A DNA stretch of 50,802 nucleotides from Silicimonas sp. GTDB taxonomy: Bacteria; Pseudomonadota; Alphaproteobacteria; Rhodobacterales; Rhodobacteraceae. The DNA lies in NCBI GenBank assembly GCA_022824315.1, contig JAJEAC010000070.1, positions 1 through 50,802 of the forward strand, given 5' to 3'. Positions within the stretch are counted from its first letter, which is position 1. Every line of letters starts with the position of its first letter. The notes beneath the pieces were generated by a model. The model saw only the letters and a list, made by a program, of their open reading frames with translations, ran no database searches and had not been told where the DNA came from. The position numbers were made by a program, and so were the translations under genes. Below, one piece after another: positions 1 through 8,001 of the stretch.

Positions 1-1080
1 TACGGTTCGGTTGAGGTCCTGCACAACGTGAACATTTCGGTTGGTGAAGGAGAGTTCCTGGTTCTCGTCGGGCCGTCCGGTTGCGGAAAGTCAACGCTCC
101 TGAACATGATTGCCGGGCTGGAGGAAATCACCACCGGCGAGATTCGCCTGAAGGGCAATCTCATGAACGGAGTGCATCCGTCCCGACGAAACATCGCGAT
201 GGTATTCCAGTCGTACGCGCTCTATCCGAACATGACGGTCGCGCAGAACATCACCTTTGGCCTGGAAATGCACAAGGTGCCGAAGGCCGAACGAGAATCG
301 GCGATGCAGGAAGTGGCGGAACTCCTGCAGATCGGCGGGCTTCTGAACCGGAAACCGGCGCAGTTGTCAGGCGGCCAGCGGCAGCGGGTGGCCATGGGGC
401 GGGCGCTTGTCAGGAAACCGGAAGTCTTCCTGTTTGACGAACCGTTGTCCAACCTTGATGCGAAGCTCCGCGTCGACATGCGGACCGAAATCAAGAAGCT
501 CCATCAGAATCTCGGGACAACGATCGTGTACGTGACGCACGACCAGATCGAGGCGATGACGCTGTCGACCCGGATTGCCGTGATGAACGAGGGTCTTGTT
601 CAGCAGCTTGGGACGCCGAAGGAGATCTACGACACGCCGGCCAATCTCTTCGTCGCGACATTCATGGGATCGCCGTCCATGAATCTCGTGCCGGTCAGCA
701 TCAATGCGAATGGAGAGGCCGTCTATGCCGAGACCAGCAACAGTTTCGGCGAGACCGTGAAGCTGACGGTTCACGAGGCGGGTACTGATCTCAGGGCGAT
801 GTCTGGCAAGACCGTGACTTTGGGGATTCGGCCGGAGGCGTTGACGGACAAGGATGGTGCGGATCATCGTTCGACCCATGTTGAACAGTGCGCGAGCGAG
901 GTTGGGGTTACCGAGCCGGCTGGATCTGACACGTTTGTCACGACGTCTTTTGGTGGGGCGGACTGCGTGGCGCGGATGCGGGCGGACACGGATGCGTCGC
1001 CGGGCGCTGTAATCGAATTCGCGTTCAACATGGAAAAGGCCGTGTTCTTCGATTCCGAGTCAGGCATCCGCATAAGGTAG
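1..1080 (+). CDS. ABC transporter ATP-binding protein, MalK/UgpC type (5' end cut by window)
   Basis: This is the cytoplasmic ATPase subunit of a carbohydrate or glycerol-phosphate type ABC importer. The reading frame is open from base 1, so the true start lies to the left. Visible motifs are Walker A (GPSGCGKS), the Q-loop (VFQSYALYP), the signature (LSGGQRQR), Walker B with D-loop ([12 protein letters not shown]) and the H-loop (VTHDQ). The C-terminal third carries the regulatory TOBE/MalK-like region seen in the CUT1 family (GIRPEAL), ending close to the usual 350-370 residues. Its permeases and binding protein are not in the window and presumably lie upstream. The substrate cannot be told from this subunit alone. 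Confidence 0.93.
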   Translation, partial: YGSVEVLHNVNISVGEGEFLVLVGPSGCGKSTLLNMIAGLEEITTGEIRLKGNLMNGVHPSRRNIAMVFQSYALYPNMTVAQNITFGLEMHKVPKAERESAMQEVAELLQIGGLLNRKPAQLSGGQRQRVAMGRALVRKPEVFLFDEPLSNLDAKLRVDMRTEIKKLHQNLGTTIVYVTHDQIEAMTLSTRIAVMNEGLVQQLGTPKEIYDTPANLFVATFMGSPSMNLVPVSINANGEAVYAETSNSFGETVKLTVHEAGTDLRAMSGKTVTLGIRPEALTDKDGADHRSTHVEQCASEVGVTEPAGSDTFVTTSFGGADCVARMRADTDASPGAVIEFAFNMEKAVFFDSESGIRIR

Positions 1081-1219
1081 CCGAGAGGCCCTTCGGGTCG
1101 TGCCGGCGCGTCCGAGAGTGTTCTGGAACCACATATCGCCAAGTTGCTGGGGCAGGACGCGGAACGGTTTACGGCTGAAGGATTTCGGTCATGGAAATGA
1201 GCCCCATTGGCAACATCAC

Positions 1220-1263
1220 TTTACAATCCCGAACGGAGAACGTATATACAATGGAGTATATAC
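1220..1263 (+). promoter_or_regulatory. vapBC promoter with overlapping inverted-repeat operator
   Basis: A sigma70-like promoter is visible: TTTACA at 1220-1225, a 17-base spacer and TATATA at 1243-1248. The -10 box lies inside the left arm of a perfect inverted repeat, GTATATA (1242-1248) and TATATAC (1257-1263), with an 8-base spacer. VapB-type antitoxins usually repress their own operon by binding such repeats near the promoter, so this is the likely operator. Its position is seen in the sequence; the regulatory role is inferred. Confidence 0.55.
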
Positions 1264-1279
1264 ATCTCGCGAGGCCGAC

Positions 1280-1540
1280 ATGACTCAGGTAGCAAAGGTT
1301 TTCAAGTCCGGAAACTCTCAGGCAGTCCGTCTGCCGAAGGAGTTTCGCTTTAGCGTTGATGAAGTTGAAGTTTCACGAGAGGGAGATGCGATCATTCTTC
1401 GTCCACATCCGGAAAGCAATCGTGGTTGGAGTTCGCTAAGGTCCGCTCTGAAACGTGGTGTGAGCGATGACTTCATGAAGGAAGGGCGAGAGCAGCCTGC
1501 CGAAATAGATCGAACCGATCTGGATAAGATCTTCAACTGA
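1280..1540 (+). CDS. vapB: VapB-type antitoxin (AbrB/MazE swapped-hairpin family)
   Basis: An 86-residue antitoxin of a type II toxin-antitoxin pair. The N-terminal half (MTQVAKVFKSGNSQAVRLPK) is the classical AbrB/SpoVT swapped-hairpin DNA-binding domain. The C-terminal tail is charged and would wrap the toxin. The start at 1280 is chosen over longer in-frame options because it has GAGG at 1271-1274 and lies just downstream of a good promoter and inverted repeat. Its stop overlaps the toxin start (TGATG, one shared base), so the two are translationally coupled. The protein should neutralise the VapC at 1540 and repress the operon. Confidence 0.88.
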   Translation: MTQVAKVFKSGNSQAVRLPKEFRFSVDEVEVSREGDAIILRPHPESNRGWSSLRSALKRGVSDDFMKEGREQPAEIDRTDLDKIFN

Positions 1541-1944
1541 TGCAATTCTTATTTGATACGAATGCTGTCATATCACTGCTCGGACAGAAGTCCGAGGCTC
1601 TGACCGATCGCGTGCTGGCCTGCTCTGAGGGCGAAATCGGTATTCCCGCGATAGTATCGCACAAACTCTACTTTGGTGCTTACAAGAGCCAGAAAGTCTC
1701 ATTTAATCTTGAGACGATCAGACTGCTTTTGAGAGACTTCGTTGTCCTTCCCTTCGACGACGAGGACTCCCGCCAGGCCGGTGAAGTTAGGGCAGAGCTA
1801 AGAAAATCGGGGAGCCCAATTGGTCCCTACGATGTGTTGATCGCCGGGCAGGCAAAAGCCCGTGATCTCATTCTCATCAGCAACAACGTTCGGGAATTCG
1901 AACATGTACCTGATCTTCAGTTGGAAGACTGGACAGTGTCGTGA
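1540..1944 (+). CDS. vapC: VapC-type PIN-domain toxin with altered active site
   Basis: A 134-residue PIN-domain ribonuclease toxin, co-translated with the VapB antitoxin. The N-terminal LFDTNAVI supplies the first acidic residue (Asp6), GPYDVLIAG supplies the third, and NNVREFE matches the C-terminal family motif. The second conserved acidic residue, normally the Glu of an ELxxG motif, is replaced: the sequence reads HKLYFGAYKS with Lys at residue 42 (codon AAA at 1663-1665, one transition from GAA). PIN nucleases generally need this acid to hold Mg2+, so the toxin may be weak or inactive. The frame is otherwise intact and of normal length. Confidence 0.88.
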   Translation: MQFLFDTNAVISLLGQKSEALTDRVLACSEGEIGIPAIVSHKLYFGAYKSQKVSFNLETIRLLLRDFVVLPFDDEDSRQAGEVRAELRKSGSPIGPYDVLIAGQAKARDLILISNNVREFEHVPDLQLEDWTVS

Positions 1945-2015
1945 AGAAAGTACCGTTGGGTCTGTCCCGACTATGGTCCAAGAGCCCCACGGGATTCGTC
2001 TACGGATGAATGCCG

Positions 2016-2603
2016 TCAGGCGAGCCCGGTCCTGAGCCGCTTGATGCGATCCGGCGGGCAATGCCGGTAGAATGCCGTGCGGTCGACATCGAGCTGATCA
2101 ATGACGTCACCGACGAAGGGGTGGTTTTCGGTGTCCTTGTGCATGGCCTCGGCGTGCTTGAGGGTTCTTTCGCCCATTGCCTTTGGGCCTGCCGCCCCGC
2201 CGTCCGCGCTTGCGGGTCGCCTTGAGGCCGCAGCGAGCGTTCTCGACGATCGGCTCCCGCTGAAACTTGTCGAAGGCTGCGGTCATGTGGAAGAACAGCT
2301 GTCCCTCGGGCGTGCTTGCATCGATGTTCTGGGCGAGCACCTAGAGAGCGATGCCGCGCCCGTCGATGTCAGCGGCTGTCCAGATGACCTGGGTGAGGGA
2401 CCGCGCCAGCCGGGAGAGTATCCAAACCACGAGCGTGTCGCCTTCGCGCAGGAAGTCGAGCGCGGCTTCAAGCTTGGGCCGGTCACGGTGCGAGCTGGAG
2501 GCCCATTCAGTGAAGACCCTCTCGCAGCCCGCCGCCTACAGTACATCCTCTGGAGCGCCGGGTTCTGGTCCGTGGTGGAGACGCGTGAATATCCGCCATG
2601 CAT
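2016..2603 (-). pseudogene. Serine recombinase (resolvase/invertase family) pseudogene
   Basis: Pieces of one resolvase can be read in successive frames on the minus strand. The N-terminus has GYSRVSTTDQNPALQ with the catalytic Ser. After a frameshift near 2545 comes AGCERVFTEWASS...RDRPKLEAALDFLREGD, then VVWILSRLARSLTQV. An in-frame TAG near 2341 interrupts before VLAQNIDASTPEGQLFFH. A second frameshift near 2190 leads to the C-terminal helix-turn-helix (VDRTAFYRHCPPDRIKRLR), ending at 2016. With at least two frameshifts and nonsense codons it cannot be functional. It is probably the relic of a Tn3-like or other mobile element that also explains the accessory character of this stretch. Confidence 0.85.
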
Positions 2604-3144
2604 GGCGGCTTGTTCTTGAATCCCTTTTCCCGGACTGCAGAAGAACACGGTTTTCGTGCCGTGGCCGCCGTTTCCGGGTGTGGGCGCGACCGTTCCGAAA
2701 ACCAAGGCTGTTATGCTCTTCCATCGGATTCCATACCCTGAAACAAGCAGCCTGAACCGCACCCGATTTCGGATGCAGCGAAAGCGTCAAAAAGCCCGCT
2801 ACATCGTTTCAATGCCGGATTCACTGTGGGACTTTGGGGACCTTTGTTGGTATGAACCCGAGATCAGGAAACAGCCATAGCATCCACGCGGTCGACAAAT
2901 TTCGCTTCCATTTGAACTGAGGTCCCAAGCGGAAAGGTCTCGCAGCGCTTGCCTTGGTCGGCCTGGAAGACCATTGACACCCAAATGTCAAAGTAAGACC
3001 CCGACCAAGCTGCCGAACGCCGACCAAGTTGATTGATTTTTTCTATCGGTTCATATGAGCACTCGCCGGATTCCAACATCACTCGACGGTTCCAATCGAT
3101 TTGGATGCATACAAGTGGAACGCCAACGGACGAACGAAGTGCCC
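2604..3144. other. Gene-free stretch between resolvase relic and M24 gene
   Basis: No convincing coding region, RNA gene or repeat is seen here. Short open frames exist on both strands but none has a ribosome binding site or recognisable motif. The stretch flanks a decayed recombinase and may be leftover mobile-element DNA. An AT-rich patch just before 3055 could carry the promoter of the M24 gene, but no clear -35/-10 pair was found. Confidence 0.4.
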
Positions 3145-4338
3145 ATGCCGATCGAACACGCTCCCTTCAGCCAGGCGGAATATGATCGCCGAATTGCAAA
3201 GACTCGCAAAGCCATGGACGTGGTCGGAATCGACGTCCTGTTCGTGACCGACCCTTCGAACCAGGCTTGGCTGACAGGCTATGACGGCTGGTCGTTCTAC
3301 GTGCACCAGGGAGTGATTCTGGGGCTGCATGGCGATCCGCTGTGGTGGGGGCGCCTGCAGGATGTCAATGGCGGGCGGCGTACGGTGTGGATGGAGAATG
3401 ACAAGGTGCTGGGCTATGCCGAAAGGTATGTGCAGTCCGCCACCTGCCATCCGATGGAGGACTTGGCCGAACGGCTGCGGGCGTTAGGGCATGAGAAGGC
3501 CCGGATCGGGGTTGAACTTGAGAATTACTACTATTCGGCCAAAGCCCATATGGTGCTGAATGCAGAGTTGCCGAATGCAACCTTGGTTGACGCCACTGCG
3601 CTTGTGAATTGGCAGCGCGGGGTGAAGTCGGACGAGGAAATGACCTTCATCCGAAAGGCCGCGAAGATCACCGAGAAGATCGTCAATATCGCCTTGGAGA
3701 GGGCCGAGCCGGGCCTGCGCAAGAACGAGTTGGTGGCCGAGATTTGCCATGCTGGCCTGATGGGAGTGGACGACGACTGGGGCGATTACCCCGCCATCGT
3801 GCCGTTGACGCCCTCTGGTTTGGATGCTGCCGCGCCGCACCTGACCTGGAACGGCAGCGAAATGAAGACCGGCGAATGCACCTTCTTTGAACTCTCCGGC
3901 TGCTACCGCCGCTATCACGCGCCGTTGTGCCGCTCGATCTTTCTCGGCAAACCGCCGCAGATCATGCTGGATGCCTCTCAAGCTCTGACGGCGGGCCTCA
4001 ATGCCGGGCTGGATGCCGCGTGCGCCGGCAACCGCGCCTGCGATATCGCCAATGCGCTGAATGGTGAACTGGCCAAGGTCGGCATTGAACGCGGCGGGCG
4101 CTGCGGTTATCCGATCGGCCTGAGCTATCCGCCGGATTGGGGCGAGCGCACCGTGTCAATCCGCCCTGCAGATCAGACCTTGCTGCAACCGGGCATGACC
4201 TTTCACTTCATGCCGGGCCTGTGGATGGATGGCTGGGGCCTGGAGACAACGGAAACGATCGTCATCACCGAGAGCGGCCCAGCGGAAGCTCTGTGCAATG
4301 TCGAGAGAAAGCTCTTCCTTGGCGAAGTAAACTCCTGA
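3145..4338 (+). CDS. M24 (pita-bread) family protein, probable ectoine hydrolase DoeA/EutD-like
   Basis: A 397-residue cytoplasmic protein with the creatinase N-domain (about 1-150) and M24 pita-bread domain (about 160-397). Phrases such as LTGYDGWSFYVHQ and HFMPGLWMDGWGLETTET match what I know of ectoine hydrolases, which open the ectoine ring to N-acetyl-diaminobutyrate. The metal-binding Asp pair of ordinary M24 peptidases is not preserved: FFELSGCYRRYHAPLCRS has Glu249 and no Asp in the second position, while the later Glu residue (ETTET) remains. Ectoine hydrolases are known to deviate in this way. Start 3145 is chosen because protein-like sequence begins there; 3055 is an alternative without a clear ribosome binding site. 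No deacetylase partner (DoeB/EutE) lies beside it. A related Xaa-Pro peptidase-like or creatinase-like enzyme is the main alternative. Confidence 0.75.
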   Translation: MPIEHAPFSQAEYDRRIAKTRKAMDVVGIDVLFVTDPSNQAWLTGYDGWSFYVHQGVILGLHGDPLWWGRLQDVNGGRRTVWMENDKVLGYAERYVQSATCHPMEDLAERLRALGHEKARIGVELENYYYSAKAHMVLNAELPNATLVDATALVNWQRGVKSDEEMTFIRKAAKITEKIVNIALERAEPGLRKNELVAEICHAGLMGVDDDWGDYPAIVPLTPSGLDAAAPHLTWNGSEMKTGECTFFELSGCYRRYHAPLCRSIFLGKPPQIMLDASQALTAGLNAGLDAACAGNRACDIANALNGELAKVGIERGGRCGYPIGLSYPPDWGERTVSIRPADQTLLQPGMTFHFMPGLWMDGWGLETTETIVITESGPAEALCNVERKLFLGEVNS

Positions 4339-4723
4339 ATTGCCAGCGCATGGACCGGCAGCGATGCCCGAAACCTTCGCGCGCCTGACCCGACAAGGTT
4401 CTTCCGAAAGGCACGAGTCGCCCGCATGAGCAACATGAAGCTGGACCTGGCGCTTGTTCAGATCGAATTCGATCATGCTCGCCACGGACAAGGACGCTTC
4501 CTGCCTCTCTCCCAAGGACAATTTGCGACGGACTGACCATTCAAATGTGTATAAGGTGGAAACGATCATGACGAACACAGTCGAGGGATACATGCGCCGA
4601 TTACCGAAATCTAGGGAATATACGAATGTCACATCGTGGCTTCGTATTGATTTCACGGGACGTCGAAGCGGCCAACGCCAACGCTCCTCACCGTGCAGAT
4701 GCGCCAATCCCGGACGCCGCGTC
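4339..4723. other. Stretch with no clear gene
   Basis: No recognisable gene. A 36-codon open frame starts at ATG 4425 and ends near 4537, without a good ribosome binding site or known motif. The frame of the following secreted protein is open back to 4454, but the translated sequence upstream of 4724 does not look protein-like. Confidence 0.35.
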
Positions 4724-5401
4724 ATGTCTGCCCTTTCTGCGGGGCGGCTCAGCAGGGCTGTGGCCCTCAAACTCTGTTGCCGAGAACGGAAAGGCAACGC
4801 CTTGCCCTCGTGCACGGTCTTCTTGCGACGTTTCCACCGTGGGAGCAAACCCAGAACCGAGCCATGTAACTTTCGCATATTCCCGAAAACTGCGCTTGCA
4901 ACAGCGGCATTGCTTGTCGCTGCCAATGCGGCAAACGCCGCTCCGCCTGACCTCCGGACACCGGCACCCGTCATTCACTTGGTGGACAATTTGGATGAGG
5001 CTGACGACCTTGGATGGTGCATCGACACGATTGGGCGCGGGCTCTCCGATCGCCTGCATGCCCACTCGTGCAAACCACGGGGCGGAGACGTGCAGTTTCG
5101 CTTTGCCGAGACCACTGGTCAAATCGTGTCGGTCGCCTTCGAAGGAAAATGCATGGCGAATCTGCATCCGGAAGATTCGACTGAACCGCTCGGTCTGGTT
5201 GATTGCGATGCGTCGGCCAGTGTTCAAAGGTTCATCTACGATCCCGAATCCATGACAATCCGTCCGTCGGAAGACGGAACAAGGTGCTTGAGCGTCGGTG
5301 CCGACAGCCGTTCTGCAGGTCCATTCATGGCACGGGATCTTCGATTCTCCGAGTGTTCAGAAGCACGCAAGCGGTTCCAGCAATGGATTGTCAGACGATG
5401 A
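4724..5401 (+). CDS. Predicted secreted protein with ricin-B/beta-trefoil-like domain
   Basis: The last 150 codons are protein-like. They hold a signal peptide core (TALATAALLVAANAANA) with a cleavage site at ANA-AP, then a Cys-rich domain with repeated blocks: LGWCIDTIGRG, GKCMANLHPED...LGLVDCDAS, GTRCLSVGADS...LRFSECSEA and a final FQQWIVRR. Such C-L/x-Q-x-W blocks are typical of beta-trefoil carbohydrate-binding lectins, so an exported glycan-binding role is inferred. The start is uncertain: no ATG, GTG or TTG lies directly before the signal sequence. The ATG at 4724 leaves a long basic leader of some 50 residues, so either a rare start codon is used or the 5' end is damaged. There is no enzymatic domain. 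Confidence 0.5.
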   Translation: MSALSAGRLSRAVALKLCCRERKGNALPSCTVFLRRFHRGSKPRTEPCNFRIFPKTALATAALLVAANAANAAPPDLRTPAPVIHLVDNLDEADDLGWCIDTIGRGLSDRLHAHSCKPRGGDVQFRFAETTGQIVSVAFEGKCMANLHPEDSTEPLGLVDCDASASVQRFIYDPESMTIRPSEDGTRCLSVGADSRSAGPFMARDLRFSECSEARKRFQQWIVRR

Positions 5402-5811
5402 TCCCTGTCCTTTCTCGGCGTTCGATTCTGCGAGGCTCTGCCGCGTCTTGCGCGGCCTCCTTGCCATGTGCCGAATCGTTGCCGACGAAGTTCGGCAGCA
5501 CGTAAGCGCGTCTGCAGCGGGCGCGAGGTGAGAACGAATTTGCTCTGCGCGGGACAATGCAACCGGTTGCAAATGTGGAATCGGAAGCTAGACTGCCGTC
5601 GCGAAATGGGGGGACGCGAGTTGCTTGCGGGATTGCGTATGCTGTGGAGTGAATGTTGCCACGAGACTTCGCGTGAAGTTGGGCAATCTCGTTGCATTGA
5701 CATCTCGTTTCACTTTCCGCTTCGGCCTTTCAGTCCTGCGTGGCATGAAGTCGGGGCACAATTCCGGCAGTAAACGGGTGCGCCGGACACCCATGTAAAC
5801 GGAGGAAACCA
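5402..5811. other. Long 5' region of the sugar/polyol transporter operon
   Basis: 410 bases without a credible gene. The part from 5558 to 5594 contains a LacI-type palindrome and an overlapping promoter candidate (listed separately). A second possible -35 (TTGACA at 5697-5702) lacks a good -10. The leader upstream of the binding-protein gene would be about 200 bases long if the first promoter is used. Confidence 0.5.
5558..5594 (+). promoter_or_regulatory. LacI-family-type operator overlapping a promoter
   Basis: TGCAACCGGTTGCA at 5558-5571 is a perfect 14-base palindrome with the central AACCGGTT typical of LacI/GalR-family operators. It overlaps TTGCAA (5567-5572), which with a 16-base spacer and TAGACT (5589-5594) makes a plausible promoter. 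A repressor bound here would block RNA polymerase, and induction by the imported sugar or polyol is the natural reading. No LacI-family gene is in the window. Confidence 0.55.
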
Positions 5812-6750
5812 ATGAAGAAATCAATAGTTGCGGCGGGTGTCGCCACGCTCATGGCGACAAGTGCCATCGGGCAGGAACTCGGTGCATCGATCGCACGTTT
5901 CGACGATAACTTCCTGACCGTGATGCGGAACGGCATGGTTGATCACGCCGGATCGCTCGACGGCGTCAATCTTCAGGTCGAGGATGCAACCGACGACATC
6001 GGCAAGCAAATCGACCAGGTGAAGAACTTTGTCGCATCTGGCGTTGACGCAATTATCGTCAACATTGTCGACACGTCTGCGGGCGCCGCGGTGTCGGCTG
6101 CTGCCGGCGACGTACCGCTCGTCTACGTCAATCGCGAGCCTGACAACGTGAACGATCTTCCGTCGACGCAGGCGTTTGTTGCATCGAACGAGATCGAGTC
6201 CGGTACGCTCGAGGCGTTCCAGATCTGCCGCAACCTGCGTGCCGCCGGAAAGGCGGGCGGAGCCATGGGATACCTGATGAACGGCCAGCTTTCGAACCAG
6301 GCCGCCGTCCAGCGGTCCAAGGACGTGCATGACGTCATCGGCATGGACATGTGCAGCTTCATGACGCTGATCGACGAGCAGACCGCCAACTGGAGCCGCG
6401 ACGAGGCACAGTCCCTGATGACGAACTGGCTTTCCTCGGGCGAGGATTTCGATTTCGTCATCGCCAACAACGACGAAATGGCCATCGGCGCGATCCAGGC
6501 CATGAAGGCGGCTGGAATCGACATGGCCGACGTTGAAGTTGGCGGCGTGGACGCGACCCAGGACGCTCTGGTCGCGATGCAGGCCGGCGAACTGGACGTG
6601 ACCGTTTTCCAGGATGCCTTCGGGCAGGGTGCAGGATCGGTGGATACTGCCATTTCGTTGGTAAACGGCGAGGATGTTGACCAGAAGGTCTACATTCCGT
6701 TCAAGCTGGTTACGCCAGACAACATCGGTGACTTCCTCGACAAGAACTGA
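5812..6750 (+). CDS. Periplasmic sugar/polyol-binding protein, inositol/rhizopine-like (Peripla_BP_4 family)
   Basis: A 312-residue exported solute-binding protein and first gene of an ABC importer operon. A signal peptide covers about residues 1-20 (MKKSIVAAGVATLMATSAIG). The mature part has the two-lobed ribose-binding-protein pattern: IARFDDNFLTVMRNGM, then GVDAIIVNIVDT, VYVNREP, FVIANNDEMAIGAIQAM and VGGVDATQDAL. The FDDNFLTV and VNREP phrases remind me of myo-inositol or rhizopine binding proteins, but the ligand is not certain; fructose or ribose are alternatives. GGAGG lies at 5802-5806, just before the ATG. Expression is probably under the LacI-type operator 240 bases upstream. Confidence 0.88.
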   Translation: MKKSIVAAGVATLMATSAIGQELGASIARFDDNFLTVMRNGMVDHAGSLDGVNLQVEDATDDIGKQIDQVKNFVASGVDAIIVNIVDTSAGAAVSAAAGDVPLVYVNREPDNVNDLPSTQAFVASNEIESGTLEAFQICRNLRAAGKAGGAMGYLMNGQLSNQAAVQRSKDVHDVIGMDMCSFMTLIDEQTANWSRDEAQSLMTNWLSSGEDFDFVIANNDEMAIGAIQAMKAAGIDMADVEVGGVDATQDALVAMQAGELDVTVFQDAFGQGAGSVDTAISLVNGEDVDQKVYIPFKLVTPDNIGDFLDKN

Positions 6751-6762
6751 GTTTCCGAATGC

Positions 6763-6785
6763 GGGGCGGCAGCCAATGCCGCCCC
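6763..6785 (+). other. Intercistronic hairpin between binding-protein and permease genes
   Basis: GGGGCGGCA and TGCCGCCCC form a perfect 9-base stem with a 5-base loop. No U-run follows, so it is not a normal Rho-independent terminator. Stems in this place usually protect the 3' end of the binding-protein mRNA and give that subunit more protein than the membrane parts. That role is inferred. Confidence 0.6.
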
Positions 6786-6836
6786 GTGAATTCCGGACTG
6801 TTGCGTCCGGGAGGTGACGATCCACGGGAGCGAAAT

Positions 6837-7991
6837 ATGGCTGACACATCCCATGGTACCGGCGGCCTTGCCTTCGACAAGTCGAAGCGGGCTTGGCCGA
6901 ACGAAGTCAACATCTTCATCGCGCTTGTACTGATAGTCCTGATCTTTGAAGCCTTGGGACAATTGCTGCCCTACATGAAGGGCCAAAGCATGCTCTTCGA
7001 CTTCAATTCGGGACGTGACGGCACGATCCTGAACATGGCGCGGATCAAGATCATCATTCTTCAGGTCTCGATCATCGGGATCATCGCGTTAGGAGTCACG
7101 CAGGTCATCATAACGGGTGGGATTGACCTGAGTTCGGGCTCGATCGTTGGCGCGACGGCAATGATCTCAATGAGTTTCGCCCAGACCGAACTGGTGAACG
7201 GCAACCCCAACCCGAAGGCGATATTCGGTCCGTGGGCCATGGACCTTCCGATTCTCGTGCCGATTGCGGTCGGGCTGGGATGCGGATTGATTGCCGGATC
7301 GATCAACGGGCTGCTGATCGCCTATACCCGGATTCCGCCGTTCATTGCGACGCTCGGCATGATGGTGAGCGCGCGCGGCGTTGCCAAGTGGTGGTCGCGC
7401 GGCAATCCGATTTCCTTTCCGACCGACGAATACGCGGCGATCTCGAACGGGAACCTGGTGGACGGCCTGACCTTCGGCGTGTTTTCGGAAAGCTGGATCG
7501 TGACGCAGGTCTTCGATGGCCAGAACCCGGCGATCTACTTCCTTCTGCTCGCGGTGCTCTTCCATTTCATCATGAAGTACACCGTATATGGCAAGCACAC
7601 GTATGCGATCGGATCCAACGAGGATGCGGCGCGCATGTCCGGCATCAACGTGGCGTGGCAGAAGGTCATGGTCTACGCGGTCGCCGGCATGCTTGCGGGA
7701 TTCGCTGCGATACTCCTGACGTCGCGCAACGTGACGGCGCAAGCGGGAATGGGATTTGTCTATGAACTTGACGCGATCGCGATGGCGGTGATCGGTGGCG
7801 TTTCCCTGGCCGGCGGCCGTGGCTCGATCATCGGCACAGTGCTTGGGGCCATGATATTCGGCGTCATCATTTCCGGCTTCACCTATCTGAAACTGGACGC
7901 CTTCTATCAAGAGATGGTCAAAGGCGGCATCATCGTTGCTGCCGTCGTTCTCGACCAGTGGCGCCAGCGGCGCGCGGCATTGAAGTCTTGA
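6837..7991 (+). CDS. Sugar/polyol ABC transporter permease (BPD_transp_2, RbsC/FrcC/IatP type)
   Basis: A 384-residue inner-membrane permease with about ten hydrophobic helices. The family core is clear: VIITGGIDLSSGSIVGATAM, NGLLIAYTRIPPFIATLGMM, YAIGSNEDAARMSGI and IGGVSLAGGRGSIIGTVLGA. Compared with RbsC it has a longer soluble start and an extracytoplasmic segment (about 120-140 and 200-245), as in the fructose and inositol permeases. The start at 6837 has GGGAG at 6827-6831; an earlier in-frame ATG at 6759 would run through the intercistronic hairpin. The ATPase gene follows after 10 bases. It would form a homodimer channel served by the binding protein at 5812. Confidence 0.92.
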   Translation: MADTSHGTGGLAFDKSKRAWPNEVNIFIALVLIVLIFEALGQLLPYMKGQSMLFDFNSGRDGTILNMARIKIIILQVSIIGIIALGVTQVIITGGIDLSSGSIVGATAMISMSFAQTELVNGNPNPKAIFGPWAMDLPILVPIAVGLGCGLIAGSINGLLIAYTRIPPFIATLGMMVSARGVAKWWSRGNPISFPTDEYAAISNGNLVDGLTFGVFSESWIVTQVFDGQNPAIYFLLLAVLFHFIMKYTVYGKHTYAIGSNEDAARMSGINVAWQKVMVYAVAGMLAGFAAILLTSRNVTAQAGMGFVYELDAIAMAVIGGVSLAGGRGSIIGTVLGAMIFGVIISGFTYLKLDAFYQEMVKGGIIVAAVVLDQWRQRRAALKS

Positions 7992-8001
7992 GGAGGGCGA
8001 A

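Noticed and set aside
5821..6849. Minus-strand frame opposite the sugar/polyol-binding protein
   Set aside because: It is a shadow of a gene with signal peptide and ribosome binding site on the plus strand.
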